A stretch of DNA of 64,000 nt. Origin: Abelmoschus esculentus (Eukaryota > Streptophyta > Magnoliopsida > Malvales > Malvaceae). Positions 33,155 to 46,245 of the stretch are shown in pieces; within the stretch, counting starts at the first letter, position 1, and each line of letters begins with the position of its first letter. The notes beneath the pieces are model-generated. The model ran no database searches and was not told the origin of the DNA. It saw nothing but the letters and a program-made list of their open reading frames with translations. The stretch lies in the NCBI GenBank assembly GCA_035048815.1, contig JAUCBN010000011.1:20414001-20478000 (forward strand). The letters are read 5' to 3'. The position numbers and the translations under genes were made by a program.

Positions 33155-36100
33155 AACTCTAACACACAAGGCAAACCGAAACTTCACACCAAACGTCGCT
33201 TAAGCAACAACATACCACACCTCTGCTATCAAAACCGTTTGAGGGTTCTAAGCCAACTACTAACACGATTATAATAAGCAAACTCCACCAAAGGCAACAT
33301 CTTCACCAAGAACCCCAAAAATTTACATTACAATACCTTAGCACACCTTTCCAAGACAAGATAGCCCACTTATATCGATTATATGCCTATTGACAAGAGA
33401 ACACCCGAAATTCAACTAGAAATTCAAAATTCGTCCTCAAAACCTTACCACATTAAAGCATACTGCTCAACAGTTCCAACCATTCTCAAAGGAAAACTCG
33501 CTTAACTACCGGGAAACGACGTCATAAAAATCACAAAGATTGGTTCACACACCTCTACTTTAGCACCTTTGACTCCAACAACACTCTCAAAGAACATTGA
33601 CCCCCAAGATCAACTTACCAAAAAAACATTCACTTTCAACTCATCCACATCCAAAACAAGTCCATCAAACAAAAACCGCTTTCAAACTCTTATCATAGCT
33701 CCTTACTTATAGATGCATAGAAAAAGACTACTAAAAACTTTGATTGAGACACCATTCTAACTTATAGCACCATACAACACAACCATGTGCTTCATAGACA
33801 TGAAAGACAACCAGCATCACAACTAAAACACATCAACAAAACCTCAATTGTGCCCCACACCCGCGGCTCCACCAAAGATCCGATAGCAGCTTACCTCAAA
33901 ACATCTTAACCATAAAAGGTCTTACCTACAACTCTATGACTAGACCAACACTCTTCGATAAACTTAATCGAGTCAACACTGCTCTTGACTTCATAACACT
34001 CTTAACTTACTCTACTAAACTGACCCTTGCCAAGACATAACCCTTAAGCAACCCAAGTCACACTAAACAGATTAGATTTAACCCATCATGCAACACAAGA
34101 CACTTCTAACCCTTTTATGACAGTACACATCATCATGTTCATCCAAAAGACAATGCCTCATTTAAAGACTAGATTGTTAGAGTATTCCCAAAGACCAATC
34201 GTATGATGATTGTAAGGATACTTTTATTTACCAATTTTATTGAATAAAAGCATTACCATTGTTGTTTTTAGATATATGTGTCAATGCATAACATAAACTG
34301 AGAAACAATATGGTCCATATAATAATATATGTATTATTATTAAAATATCCTTAGTCAAGTATTATTATGGGTATGGACAATAATAATACGCTTAAGACTA
34401 ACATGTGATTAATTGATGACAATGAGTTGTCATTGACATAGAGATGTCAGAATTAATACATGAATATATTAGTAGAGAATAATATATCGGATTGACCCAC
34501 TATGAGCATATATCTTGGATTATATTATGTAACGGTCACAATATTGCTCATAGTGACAACTATATGTATGATCCTTAGACTTGAGATTATTACTATCTCA
34601 ATATATGTTGTTTTATGTTTTGATGCAGTTAAACGTGTCTCGTAATTAGTTACACTATAAAAATTGACATTGGACATATTACAATGTATGTAGTGAATGT
34701 GAATGATCAAGATAGGATTTGTCCTTTCTACATAATAGGAAAATATATCAAAGGCCACTTGATGGAGTGAGATTAGAAATGCATGGCCATGCTTGAATAT
34801 GTTAATATGAGATATCACAAATTATTCATTAAAAGTAGTTCACTCTAGATATCAAGAAACATTAAAATAGGCTATACAAGTGTCACTATTCCAAGACTTG
34901 TGCCTATTAAAGATATAAAAGGATAAAATGATATAATACATTAAAAGAGTTGGTCACGGACATGATACATCGAATCATGAACTCTTGTAACTTAGATGAT
35001 AATGATATATTGCTAGATGTCACTCATTGTTTGTAATATTAGAATTGTTCTAATATTATAACTCACGTTACAATAAGCCTACAGGGTCACACCCAATGGT
35101 TGAAAATGAGCAAAAATCTATATGTATAAGTAGATTATATTTAATCTCGAATTTTAAATATAAAGGATATAATTAAAGTAATTATATCCCTTTTCAAATT
35201 CGAATTAAATATAGATTCTGAAATTTAAGGAAATAATAATATTAATTATTTCCTAAACAAACTCGAAATCAAACTCTTATACCTAGGGTTACACCTATAT
35301 AAAGGATCTTTTGGTCTAGCAGCCAAGATAGAGAATTTTGAATTCCTAAACCCCAGAATCACGAAAAATAGTTTTTCGAGATTTTGCTTTATCAACCAGG
35401 TGAACTGAGTAGAGGCCGAGACGATATTCGTGAAGGCTAAAGATTCGAATTGTTGAACGATTGTGATTGTCGCAAATCCAATTGTTGTGTTTTTGTTGCT
35501 TATCAAGGAACCCAATGTAAGTCATCGCGTCTCTTCCTCCTGATTTCGGATTAAACGTACATGGATCACTAGAAAGATCGACGTAATTTTGTTTCGCTGC
35601 GCCATGGGGTGTGCCGGCGGTCCCAACATAGATTACCATAACCGACTCGACAATGGATGGCAACCTTTCGATGGCCACGCACCGTTAATAACCTGGATGT
35701 ACTACACACACAACTTTTCCCAAACAAAAACTCACTGATTGGACCATTAAACAACACAACATTGCGATCAACCGACTCTTATCTCACTTAGATTATTCCA
35801 AGCTCAAACTTGTGCCTCTCTAACCTAGACAAGCTTAACGCTACTCCTCCGTCCACTCACCTTAACATCCTTCTTAATGTTAAACAACAACACAAGAAAA
35901 AAAACATAAACGGAAAACTTAATAATCACAATTCCTAGAAACACCTCATAACGATAAAAAAAACCAAAAGATTGGTTACCCATTAAATGTTACAAATTGT
36001 CTAGTGATCTCTATCGCAGAACTCCTCAATACAAAGGTATCCAAGAATTACATTTGATAACTCCACAACAACCTAACCATACCCAAGGTAAACTCGACAC

Positions 36101-37390
36101 AAATCTTTAAAAACATAACATGCAAAAGCTAAGCCAAACGAAACGACCACAAACTCTCAAGGTCAACACATATCCGTTATGCATCATTCCACGCCTCAAC
36201 TCTTTTTTTGATATATTTCTTTCCTTTCCGAAAATCCAACCAGTACTTCCCAAAATAAAAAAATAGATCAGTTATACACCTAACCTAACTATTCTCTAAA
36301 CTATACCAAACAGAGGATACCAAGTGGTACTTCTACCAAACATAATGATAACACAACACCTTTTACACAAACAGAACTTTCGTTGAAGAAACTTTTCGAA
36401 ACATAGCCTTCCGCTTCACTAACAACCAACCCCAACTGACATTAAACTCAAGGCACCCGACCTAGGTTCAACTATCCATAACTCCAAGCTCAATTAACCA
36501 ATCCTTTTCAAGAATTACTTCTCAATCAGAATAGTAACTCGACCCACTGCATGACAGGCTCGACACCCACAAGGTAACCTTTCAAACACCTCTTTAAACC
36601 TACACTTTCTCCCTACAAGACTAACCACAACACAACTTCCATTTTCATGAGGGAAATATTTGCAAATATGGACAATGTATGCATGAGTCCTAATATCACC
36701 CTAGATGCCTATACAAGTGCATGCAAATGCAATCTAATGTCATGCTCAAGAATGCATGTTTGTGCTAAGATATCCAATGTATATACATATAAGTGCTCTT
36801 ATACTATGTATGATTATTGTCCATACTAAAAAACAACATCCTCAATTACGAAACTTCAACTTTCTACCTCTTTAACATTTAGAACCATAAAAACTTAACA
36901 CTCAAGAGTACACAACCACATCATGACTCGAATGTTTCTAACATGTTCGATTCACCTTAAACACAAAGCACTCTGAAAATCCAAAAGACATGTTAGACAA
37001 CCTTAAAACATGGTCAAATATCTTCATATAACTAATGTCATAACAATGAAATAAGATTCTATCATGCTTACAAACAACAATTCATATAACAACATCAAAG
37101 CAAGTCAAAATTTAATCATGTTTGCACACACCTAAGCATATCATGCTTTATCAACAGTCACATATATAGCAAACATCCAAGTACATCAAAATTTAATCAT
37201 GCTTGCAATCACCGTGCTTGTCAAACAAGGCCCTAACTTACAAGTCACAACACAAATCAATCACGTATAGCAAACACCATGCATCTCATTAAATAACATA
37301 ACATTTTCAAACACTCACTATGCATATGCAACTTTAAGCATAAATCAATATTATAACATATCAATCAAACAACACATCCCAAAGTTTTGT
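33155..37390 (-). other. Non-coding interior of the LARD-like element
   Basis: Between the truncated left LTR and the primer-binding site no frame over about 60 residues resembles a gag or pol protein on either strand. The plus strand is notably rich in CAA/AAC words. It is interrupted by solo LTR B. Without that insert it measures about 2.8 kb. Very decayed coding sequence cannot be ruled out by eye. Confidence 0.6.
34175..35628 (+). mobile_element. Solo LTR B, 1454 bp
   Basis: Starts TGTTAGAGTATTCCC and ends CGGTCCCAACA, with the exact 5-bp duplication TAGAT at 34170-34174 and 35629-35633. A TATA box (CCTATATAAAGG, 35294-35305) followed by a leader-like region puts it on the plus strand. 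No interior, PBS or PPT is attached. Superfamily is not certain; the TGTTAG start is common in copia elements. Confidence 0.9.
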
Positions 37391-37409
37391 AAACCTGGCT
37401 TTGATACCA
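37391..37409 (-). promoter_or_regulatory. Primer-binding site of the LARD-like element
   Basis: On the minus strand TGGTATCAAAGCCAGGTTT lies five bases beyond the LTR end. It matches the 3' end of initiator methionine tRNA (TGGTATCAGAGCCAGGTT) with one mismatch and fixes the element's orientation. Confidence 0.88.
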
Positions 37410-37414
37410 ATAAA

Positions 37415-40400
37415 TGTAACCCTCTCAAACCGATCTAGACAAAACCCAACTCGAATGAGCTATACGGGGAATATCGAACCTAATCCAGAGACTCGGCCTG
37501 ATAAATTATCCTAATTTTTTTCTTTTTATTTTATCTTGATACTTTATTTTGATCTTACAAATTCATACATAGAATATATTGAATTGTATCATAAACAGAT
37601 AAGGAATGAGTCCTAAAATGTACAAAAATCATTAAGGACCAAAATGTAATTTTCTATGAACTAAAGGACTAATTATGAAATTAGTGTTACCATTCTTTAA
37701 TTAAGTTTATTGCATGCTTGCAAGCCAAAATTTGAGCTTAAAATTATATCCACAGCTTTATAATTGCATGTTCAAGATTTAAAGACTAAAATGTAAAGAT
37801 TCTAAACTTATTTATGACCTTTAACGACTAAAGGTATTGATACCCCTAGGTCTCGTTTCGAAACCATCTGCCCCGAAACTGTAGATTATTAGATTTTAAG
37901 TCTCTAACGGTTTTAAAACATTCTCAAGATGCATAAACATCTAAGTAAACATCATCCATATATCATAAACAACTTGCTAGATGCAATGCAACTTAGTTAG
38001 CAATAATATATTCAAACTCCAAAGAGCATGCTTCAACTTCAACAATACTCAAATTCATACATAGGGATAACTAGAATCAAACTTAAATATAACTTTTTTA
38101 TAACTAAAGGAATACCAGTAGGCAATTTGAAATCAAAGTCATAAAGCTACCATCAACATAGATAATCATCCTATTCATTGAAAGGATCTTTAGAATAAGC
38201 AACAATCTCAATATAATATCTCATCCCCAATGCTCTCTCGCTAGTACTAATGTTATAAAGACATACTTGATCTTTCACTTGACGATTACCTGGATCCTTG
38301 CTCCTCTTTGGCTACCTCTACAATATTTACTCTGCATTGCAAGGTAAAAGAGAGGGTATGCAAAAGCTTAGTGAGTAAAATAAAACATGTGCAAACACCT
38401 TGCAATACAACCCATATTAAACTAATTTTATCAATTTAAAAACATGTCATGCTATTTATAAAACAAAATAATCGTGACTAACAATGTCACTTTTTAAAAC
38501 TCAGTAAGTGTCACCAAACTATGGCTAACGATGTCATCATTAAAATTTAGTAAAAACCTCTTTGAAATCATATGCCTTATAAGAAAAAATACAAGTCTTA
38601 CATGTTACTCACATAACAATGCTTACACATGCATCTCAATGTACAAAGCTCAAGTCTTCCATGCTAACAACATAACAATGCTCAAATCACAAGTATATCA
38701 ATGTACAAAACCTCGTTAAAAATGCATGCATAATACCATATGCAATCAAGTAAAACCATGACACTTACCTTTGAGAAGTAAAAACATATATTGGTGCTAG
38801 TGCTCCAACTTATACTACCACAAGTCGTTAGGATAAATGGATAACCGCATGATAGTACTACCCTAGAGCATATGCATGTTGGTACTACCCCTAACATAAT
38901 AAGTCTCACCTTGGTGTCCTGTGACAATACTACCCTTATCTGTACGGATGTGACAGTACTACCTTATCACACAACATTAGGCTAAAAGCCAAAATACAAC
39001 ATAAAAGGAATTTACACACGTACAAATTTTGGATGTTTATAGTGCATTTTATACCTTATTGATCGATCAACTTATCTCAATAGATACATCACTTAACTAG
39101 CCAATATATTATCAAAAACCAATGCTCAAGTTTCAAGTTAAAAATAGTATACTAACCACATGCATCCCACTATCTCACGCATCAAGTACATAAACCGAAA
39201 AAATCCACTTTTCTCGTGTTTTCTAAAACAAAACTATGAGAGCATCATATGCATATAAAACCTTTGTAAAAACATCTCATGAGCATGTAAAAACATGCAT
39301 ATTCACATATGCACAAGTATAACATGAGCATAACTAAACATAGTAAAAACAAGGCATAATATGGAAACTTTAAGTAAGCAATACTTAAAACTTACTTCCA
39401 AGCATAGGGAGGTTTTTCACACCATCCCTAAAACCCCAAACCCTTGAAAATAATTTTAAAACACTGTCATATAAACATCCCTCATAATCTACTCACCAAT
39501 TTACCGAAACTTGCTTAACAAGTCACCCGAAAACACGATTTGGCTTTTCGATCTCCCTCAAACTTGTTCCTCTATCTCTTGAACTGATTCAAGAATCAAA
39601 ACTAGAGGGTTTAGTGCATTATAATACACCTAAACATCCCTCAAGTCGACCAATACATGACAGCCCCTAAAAATACCATAAAACCTAACCGAAATTCACC
39701 AAAAACCTCCCCAAACACCACCTAAACCTTATGAGATACTTAAAATACATCTTAATTACATTTAAAAACTTCAAGATTCATGTACTTAGTCATCAAAAAC
39801 AGCAATGTAAAACCCTTGAACAAAAATCAAGAAAACAATGAAATTTTTATCAAGAAAACTGATTTTATTAATTCAAGACTTTTAAAATTGTTGCAATAAG
39901 TCAAGAACTTAGGAATTTCATTAAATAAATTTAGGTTTCATAGGTTTGAATGATTCTCACCTCTAAAATTGACCCAACCTCCTCCAAGGTTTAAAAATAA
40001 GTAAAACCGAAGAAAAACGAAAAGATTTTGAAGAAAAATATAAAGAATTAACCAAACTAATTTTTATTGAAAATATTCATGTTTACCTTTGAAAATATGA
40101 TGAAGTGGCTGCCAAGAAGAGGACAAGTCAAAATTAAAAGAAAATAGGTTTATATTTTGATATAAAATAGGTTTTTATGATTAATATTTAGGTATTTAGG
40201 TTATTTAATTAAAATTATGGGTTAAGGATCACTAAAATAAGCCCTTGGAAGGCTTAGATCAAATAGGATTATAATTGGATCAAATTCCCTTAAAGATTCA
40301 AAGTTTTAGCTTAGTTTATAAAATTGTCCCCAAGTTTTCAATTTTTACAAAATTGTCACTATTTTCAAAATTCTAGGGATTCAAGGGTCAATTTTTGAAA

Positions 40401-40559
40401 TTGAGTTGATATAAGTCAAATATATATCAAATAAGAATTTTAGGATATTTTTCATAATTTATTTTAAATAAAAACTATTTTTAAGTATTTATTCCCGAAT
40501 TAGGCTAAACCGACGAAACTAGTTTACTAAATTTCTAGGCCCAATTTCGGGGCATTACA
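37415..40559 (-). repeat. 5' LTR of the LARD-like element, 3145 bp
   Basis: Minus-strand start TGTAATGCCCCGAAATTGGG at 40559 and end GAGAGGGTTACA at 37415. The left 1.3 kb matches the disrupted left LTR at roughly 80% in the parts compared by eye. A cluster of (A/G)TACTACC words lies at 38810-38960. No protein coding was recognised. Confidence 0.85.
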
Positions 40560-40740
40560 ATATGAATTTATCAACTCTTACCAGAGTATCTTTAATTTTT
40601 CCTTCGAGTTACACTTAAGAGCGATCTGCCAGTTATAACATAACCGCAGTTGGTTTTACCTGTCCGATGTCAAACTTCTAGCATACTGACTTAGACATTA
40701 AATTAATGCTGACACCTAAATCATATGTGTATTTATTTTT
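40560..40740 (-). pseudogene. Athila/Tat-like protease, N-terminal part
   Basis: On the minus strand this reads DLGVSINLMSKS, then QLADRS-like and EGKIKDTLVRVDKF, the active-site region of Athila/Tat protease, with stops. It is joined in meaning to 26508-26748; the LARD-like element split it at FIF/FPVDF. It is truncated beyond about 40740. Confidence 0.75.
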
Positions 40741-42287
40741 CTTTGTGCATATATTTTGTTCCATTTTCGTAGTACATTTATTATTTATGTATAGTATTAT
40801 ATATGCATATTTGTCCTTTTCTTATATCATAATATGTTTTCTTTTTTTTTTCTAAAAAATACTATATTATAGGGTTTTAAACCTTTTTGTATAGATCTTT
40901 ATCTTTTAGCAAGTTCTTTTTTTTCTCTTCGTGCATTTTATGTCTTTATACATATGTCATTTAGATTGTTACTTTTCTTGCATTCATATTTATGTGACAT
41001 GCATTTTATTTGTTTGTCATTTACGTTCCATTCGAACTTTAATTGTCAATGTGATGGTTCGTTATTCAAAATAAACGGAGCGAGTACCAATGGAAGGGTG
41101 GTAGTTAGGCGTTTATTTTTGAATATCAAGAATTTTAAAATTCACTCGCCTTTATAACTAAATTTTAATTTAAAATGTCACTTTAATTTATTAAGTCTAA
41201 TATTAAAAAGCGACAAAATTTTAAGGTACTAATTTTGGGTGGTTTGTAAATGCTAACATTGTTTTTAATCGTAACCGACTTTAGAACCCGTAGTTTTACT
41301 CAAATATTTGGTTTTATGGTGTTTGGCCTACCTTAGTGGCAGTGACTTCTCCTAATTTTCCCAATTTCAACCTGTTTTTCGATTTAATTCTAAATCTCCT
41401 TTTACTTTTCTATCGATCTCTGAATCTTCATTTTCCAATTTTTCATTTTTAAAAAATTTAATTTTCAAAAAGGATTTGAATTTAATGGTCCCTATACTTT
41501 TTCAATTTCCTTGTCAATTTTCAATTTCAAAAGAAAACCCACGCTTTACAATATTTAACTAATAAAAGACTATTTAATCACAAAAATTAGTTTTGTATTT
41601 GGATAATTATTCCATGTATATAGTCGTATGGGTTGAAAAAAAGTTTTTATAAATTTATATAATAAAACTTAAATCCTTAATCGTATTACTCTAATCTCTT
41701 AAATTCGTATCCAAACGATAAAAAATTGCTTGTTTATCCTAACGAAAAAAAAACTATTTTCAAAACCTCTACTCCCAATAAGAATATTATATATTCTCAA
41801 ATATAAAAAATTAATGATTTAAAGTTAGATTTAAATATATATTAAAGTTTATCGTTAAAAAATATTAAAAAATAGAAAGTAAAGACCGTAAACTAACACG
41901 TATATATATATATTATATTTTAGGGGCATTTCTCATTTGATATTAATAATTAACAAAAAATATATTTAAAAATTTAAAATTAAAAGTGTATAATATAAAC
42001 CTAAAACTAATTTAAAATTTAAATTTAATTATAAATATTAATAATTTAAAATAAAAATATAATTTAAAACTAAATATATATTAAAAGTTATCGGATTGAA
42101 TACTCGATAATTAAGAAAAATCGATCTAGATCTGACCTTATTATTCTCAAATTGGGTTTCTAATTCAATCAAATAATTTTTTACGGAATTACCCGATATT
42201 TTTAAGTCATCAGGTCAGATAATTTTAAATATCCCTAATAAACACCCTTTTAAGCTTAATAATGATAAAAAATCCCTAAATAACCTA
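40741..42287. other. AT-rich intergenic DNA, no gene
   Basis: No supported coding sequence; frames present are short. Holds the second copy of the dispersed repeat (41563-41735). Confidence 0.55.
41563..41735. repeat. Dispersed repeat, copy 2
   Basis: Diverged second copy of the repeat at 14893-15090, same orientation. Confidence 0.6.
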
Positions 42288-42292
42288 GATTT

Positions 42293-42520
42293 TTTTAAGA
42301 ATATTTTATTTATGGTGAATATCCATGTATTAGAGGAAGGTTTAATGGGCTTTATAATTAGGGTTTAATACCCATGAAATTAGGGTTTCCATCTTATGCC
42401 TATAGATATAAACTTTTGGAGAAAGCTTTGTACACAACTCAACTTTGAGAATACAATAATATCTCTCTCTTTTCTCTCCTCTTTATTCATCTATTCTAGT
42501 TCTTTATTTTATTCATAACA
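42293..42520 (+). repeat. 5' LTR of the Ale/Retrofit-like element
   Basis: Ends ATTCATAACA. About seven differences from the 3' LTR, including one single-base gap. Confidence 0.9.
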
Positions 42521-42977
42521 CGTTATCAGCACGAGTTTACTCAGAAGATTTTTATTACAAGTTTCTTCAAAGATTTATCCGGTATGTTTTTTTTCTTCAT
42601 CTTATATATTTTAATTTATAAAATAATATATATGATGGTGATTATAATTTAAAACGAAAATAAGTGTGTTTAATTTTTTTGTGTATATTCTTGTTTTGTC
42701 TAATATTATTATATGTTTATTTCATGCCATGAATATTTATATATATATATATATATTTGTTAATTAACATGTTATTTGTTTTATTTATTTAATCCGAGTA
42801 TATTGGCTGGACATCCCATTCTGCGAGGCTACTGGTCTCAAAGGAGGTACTTTTATTAAAAGGACCTTGTGGACTGGTTTAACGACGCCGCGTATGAGGA
42901 TTAAATCTTTGTTTGTTTGTATATATATTTAAGATATAATTGATCTAATTTTTTTATTTGTCTTTCATAGTATATCA

Positions 42978-44019
42978 ATGATAAATCTTGCAAAAATTGA
43001 GTTTGTGGCTCTTGATATTTCCGGAAAGAATTATTTGTCTTGGATCTTAGATGCCGAAATTCATCTAGATGCAAATGGCCTGGGAAATACTATTAAAGAG
43101 GGGAATGCAGAACCTGCACAAAATAAGGCCAGAGCCATGATACTTCTTCGCCGTCACCTTCATGAGGGGTTGAAATCTGAATATTTAACGGTGAAAGATC
43201 CTCTTATTCTTTGGAATAATCTAAAGGAACGATATGACCACCAAAAAACCGTTATTTTGCCTAAAGATCGATATGATTGGTTGCATCTGAGATTGTAAGA
43301 TTTTAAATCAGTAACGAGTATAACTCTGTTATGTTTCGAATTACTTCACAATTGAAGTTATGTGGTCAAAATATTACTAGTGAGGATATGTTAGAAAAAA
43401 CATACTCTACTTTTTATGCCAATAATGTTGTCCTTCAGACACAATATCGTGAAAAAGGCTTTAAGAAATATTTTGAGTTAATTTCTTGCCTTCTTGTGGC
43501 TGAGCAAAATAATGAGTTGCTCATGAAAAATCATGAATATCGCCCAACAGGCTCCGCTCCATTCCCTAAAGCGAATGCTACATTATATAGCGGAAAAAAA
43601 TAAAGGCTACACCCATAATCGTGGTCATAACTATGGGTGGGCGTGGTCATAGCCGCAGTCGAGGACATAAGTGAGGTGGTCGTTTTAAAAGTAATTATAC
43701 CCATCGCAAGTGGAACAATAAGGATGACAATGGTGCAAAAGATCAATCCAAGAAAGAGGAATCTACGTGTCATCGATGTGGCAGCACAAATTATTGGGCC
43801 CGTACTTGTCGTATGCTAAAACATCTTGTAGACCTTTACCAACAATCAATAAGTGGTAAAGGAAAAAGAATTGAAATAAATTTTGTTTATATCGATGACA
43901 AAGATGATTATGGCCTTCGCAAAGATGATTATGGTATTTCCGACAGTGACCAAGACAATTATGGCATTACAAATATAGAAATTGATGATTTTCTCATATC
44001 CCCTGAGAGAAATATTTGA
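42978..44019 (+). pseudogene. Ale/Retrofit-like gag
   Basis: From MINLAKIEFVALDISG at 42978 to the stop at 43300 lies the gag N-terminal core (NYLSWILDAEIHL, ARAMILLRRHLHEGLKSEYL, WNNLKERYDHQ). It continues in another frame at 43331 (MFRITSQLKLCGQNITSEDMLEKT, then EYRPTGSAPFP). The zinc knuckle stretch (CHRCGSTNYWARTC-like, near 43770-43815) is in yet another frame. Stops and frameshifts make it non-functional. Confidence 0.85.
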
Positions 44020-44185
44020 TATCTTTTTAATTAATTTCGTATTTACTTTATGTTATTAGGAAACTATTGTCTTTTTATCATGGATTTTTTTTTCAAGAAT
44101 AAATATCATGTTTACTTTATTAAAATAATTGATGTTATTTAATTATTTATTTTAAATATTGTTGTAATATTTATTTATTTATTCT

Positions 44186-44500
44186 TTGAAGAATATGATT
44201 ACAGTACAAATACAATCTACAAAATATGATGACGACTTATGCTTAGCGGACAATGCAAGTACTCATACAATACTTAAGCATAAGAAATTTTTTTCTCATT
44301 TAACAATACAAGGGAATAATGTGAGTACTATATCCGAAAGTGCTAATATCATAGAAGGCTTCGGAAGAGCGCATATGTTATTGCCAAATGAAACTTTATT
44401 CCATATTCAAGATGCGCTATACTTTCCAAAGTCGGAAAAAAACTTATTAAGTTTCAAAGATATTCGTAAAAATGGATATCACTTTGAGAGTATTAGTTAA
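44186..44500 (+). pseudogene. Ale/Retrofit-like protease region
   Basis: The frame holds LCLADNASTHTILK, at the place where this lineage carries its protease active site (usually LADSATTH), then EGFGRAHMLLPN and LSFKDIRKNGYH. An AT-rich non-coding gap (44020-44185) separates it from gag. It ends in a stop before pre-integrase. Confidence 0.8.
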
Positions 44501-44567
44501 GGGGATGTTGAATATCTCTATATTACGAGTGTAACTCAAGGAAATAAGCAAGTGCTAGAAAAATTAC

Positions 44568-46136
44568 ATGCACTGTCATCCAGATTGTACTACACAAGAA
44601 TCAGTACAAATTGAAGCACATGCTATTGTAAACTATAAGTTTACTAATAACTTTATTATTTGGCACGACCGGTTAGGCTATCCTGGATCGACTATGATGC
44701 GAAGAATTATTGAGAATTCATGTGGTCACTCATTGAAGAACCAAGAGATTCTTCAAAGTAATGCCCTTTTATGTGATGCTTGCTCTCAAGGCAAATTAAT
44801 TACTCGACCATCACCAGCTAAAATAGATTATGAATCTATTAACTTTCTGGAACGGATACAGGGTGATATATGTGGGACCATACACCCTTCTTGTGGACCA
44901 TTTAGATATTTTATGGTTTTAATTGATGCATCGACTAGATGGTCAAATGTATCCTTGTTATCAACCCGCAACTTAGCATTTGCGAGGTTACTTGCTCAAT
45001 TAACAAAACTACAAGCACATTTTCCAGATTCTCCCATAAAGACAATTCATCTTGATAATGTTGGTGAATTTACTTCTAAGGCTTTTGATGATTTTTGCAT
45101 GTCGATTGGAATTAGTGTTGAACATCCTGTAGCTCATGTTCATACACAAAATGGTCTTGCAGAATCATTTATCAAATGACTTCAATTAATTGCAAAACCG
45201 TTATTGATGAAGTCCAAACTACCAATTTTTGCTTGGGGACATGCAATTTTACATGCAACATCACTGATTCGCATCAGGCCAATAAGTTATAATAATTTCT
45301 CCCCATTACAAATGGTTTTTGGTGAGGAACCAAATATTTCCCATCTTAGAATTTTTGGGTGTGTGGTTTACGTTCCGATTGCTCCACCATAACGCACAAA
45401 GATGGATCCTCAAAGGAGGTTGGGAATATATGTCGGATTTGAATCTCCTTCGATAATTAAATATCTTGAGCCTTTAATGGGGAATTTATTTACAACTAGA
45501 TTTGCCGATTGTCATTTTAATGAATCGGTTTTCCTAACATTAGGGGGAGAAAATAAACAGCTGGGAAACCAAATAAGTTGGAATGAATTATCGTTATCAC
45601 ACTCTGATCCACGTACCCAACAATGTGATCTAGAAGTTCAAAGGATAATTCATTTGCAAAAATTAGCAAATCAATTGCTAGATGCTTTTGCTGACCCTAA
45701 AAGAGTGACTAAGTCACATATTCCAGCTGTGAATGCTCCGGTTAATATTGAAGTCCTAGAAGGACAAACTCTAGTTGTTAATGAGTCAAACGCACGCTTA
45801 AAGCGTGGTAGACCAGTAGGTTCCAAAGATAAGATTCCACGAAAAAGAAAAGGAGCTATATCTTCTGATGGTCCGGTTGTGGAGTCAATGAATCATGAAA
45901 TATCTCGAGAAGATATTGAAAAGTCTCCAACAGAGACATTAGACATGACTCAGGTACCTGATAATGATGAGATCTCTATAAATTATGTCATGTCTGGTAA
46001 CAAATGGAACCGAAATAAAATTGATGTTGATAATACTTTTGCATGCAATATAGCACTAGAGATTTTGGATGATAATGTGGATCATGAACTATTGTCAATT
46101 GGACAATGTAAGAAAAAAGATGATTGGCCAAAATAG
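44568..46136 (+). pseudogene. Ale/Retrofit-like integrase
   Basis: The zinc-binding part (WHDRLGYPGSTMMRR ... CDACSQGKL) has Tyr in place of the His usual in GHPG. The catalytic core has GDICGTIHP, HLDNVGEF (usually DNAGEF) and NGLAESFIK. Stops at 45177-45179 and near 45390 split it into three frames. The last frame (45402-46136) holds the integrase C-terminal region and the RGRPVGSKDKIPRKRK linker. Confidence 0.85.
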
Positions 46137-46245
46137 AAAGAGGCAATTGAAGCGGAACTTAAATCTTTTTCAAAAAGAGAAGTCTTTGGGCATGTAGTCC
46201 GTACACCAGAAGGTGTAAAACCCGTGGGGTATAAATGTTTTTTTT

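Larger units (their letters stand above)
26754..40559 (-). mobile_element. LARD-like retrotransposon with 3.1-kb LTR, hosting three later insertions
   Basis: The element starts TGTAACCC and ends GGCATTACA, with an exact duplication ATATG at 26749-26753 and 40560-40564. The 5' LTR is at the right (37415-40559); a primer-binding site next to it shows minus orientation. The left LTR is incomplete: its matching pieces are 26754-27086, 28421-28937 and 32609-33154, equal to 37415-38710 of the right LTR, while the equivalent of 38711-40559 and the polypurine tract are deleted. The interior (33155-37390, of which 1459 bp is a later solo LTR) has no recognisable protein. A long LTR with a non-coding interior fits large retrotransposon derivatives. 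Without the inserts the element would be about 7.3 kb. Confidence 0.85.

Noticed and set aside
33155..34170. Possible coding sequence inside the LARD-like interior
   Set aside because: Reading both strands gave only short frames without gag or pol motifs.
37391..37409. tRNA-like sequence
   Set aside because: Only the complement of the tRNA 3' end, directly beside an LTR: a primer-binding site, not a tRNA gene. No full tRNA was found in the window.
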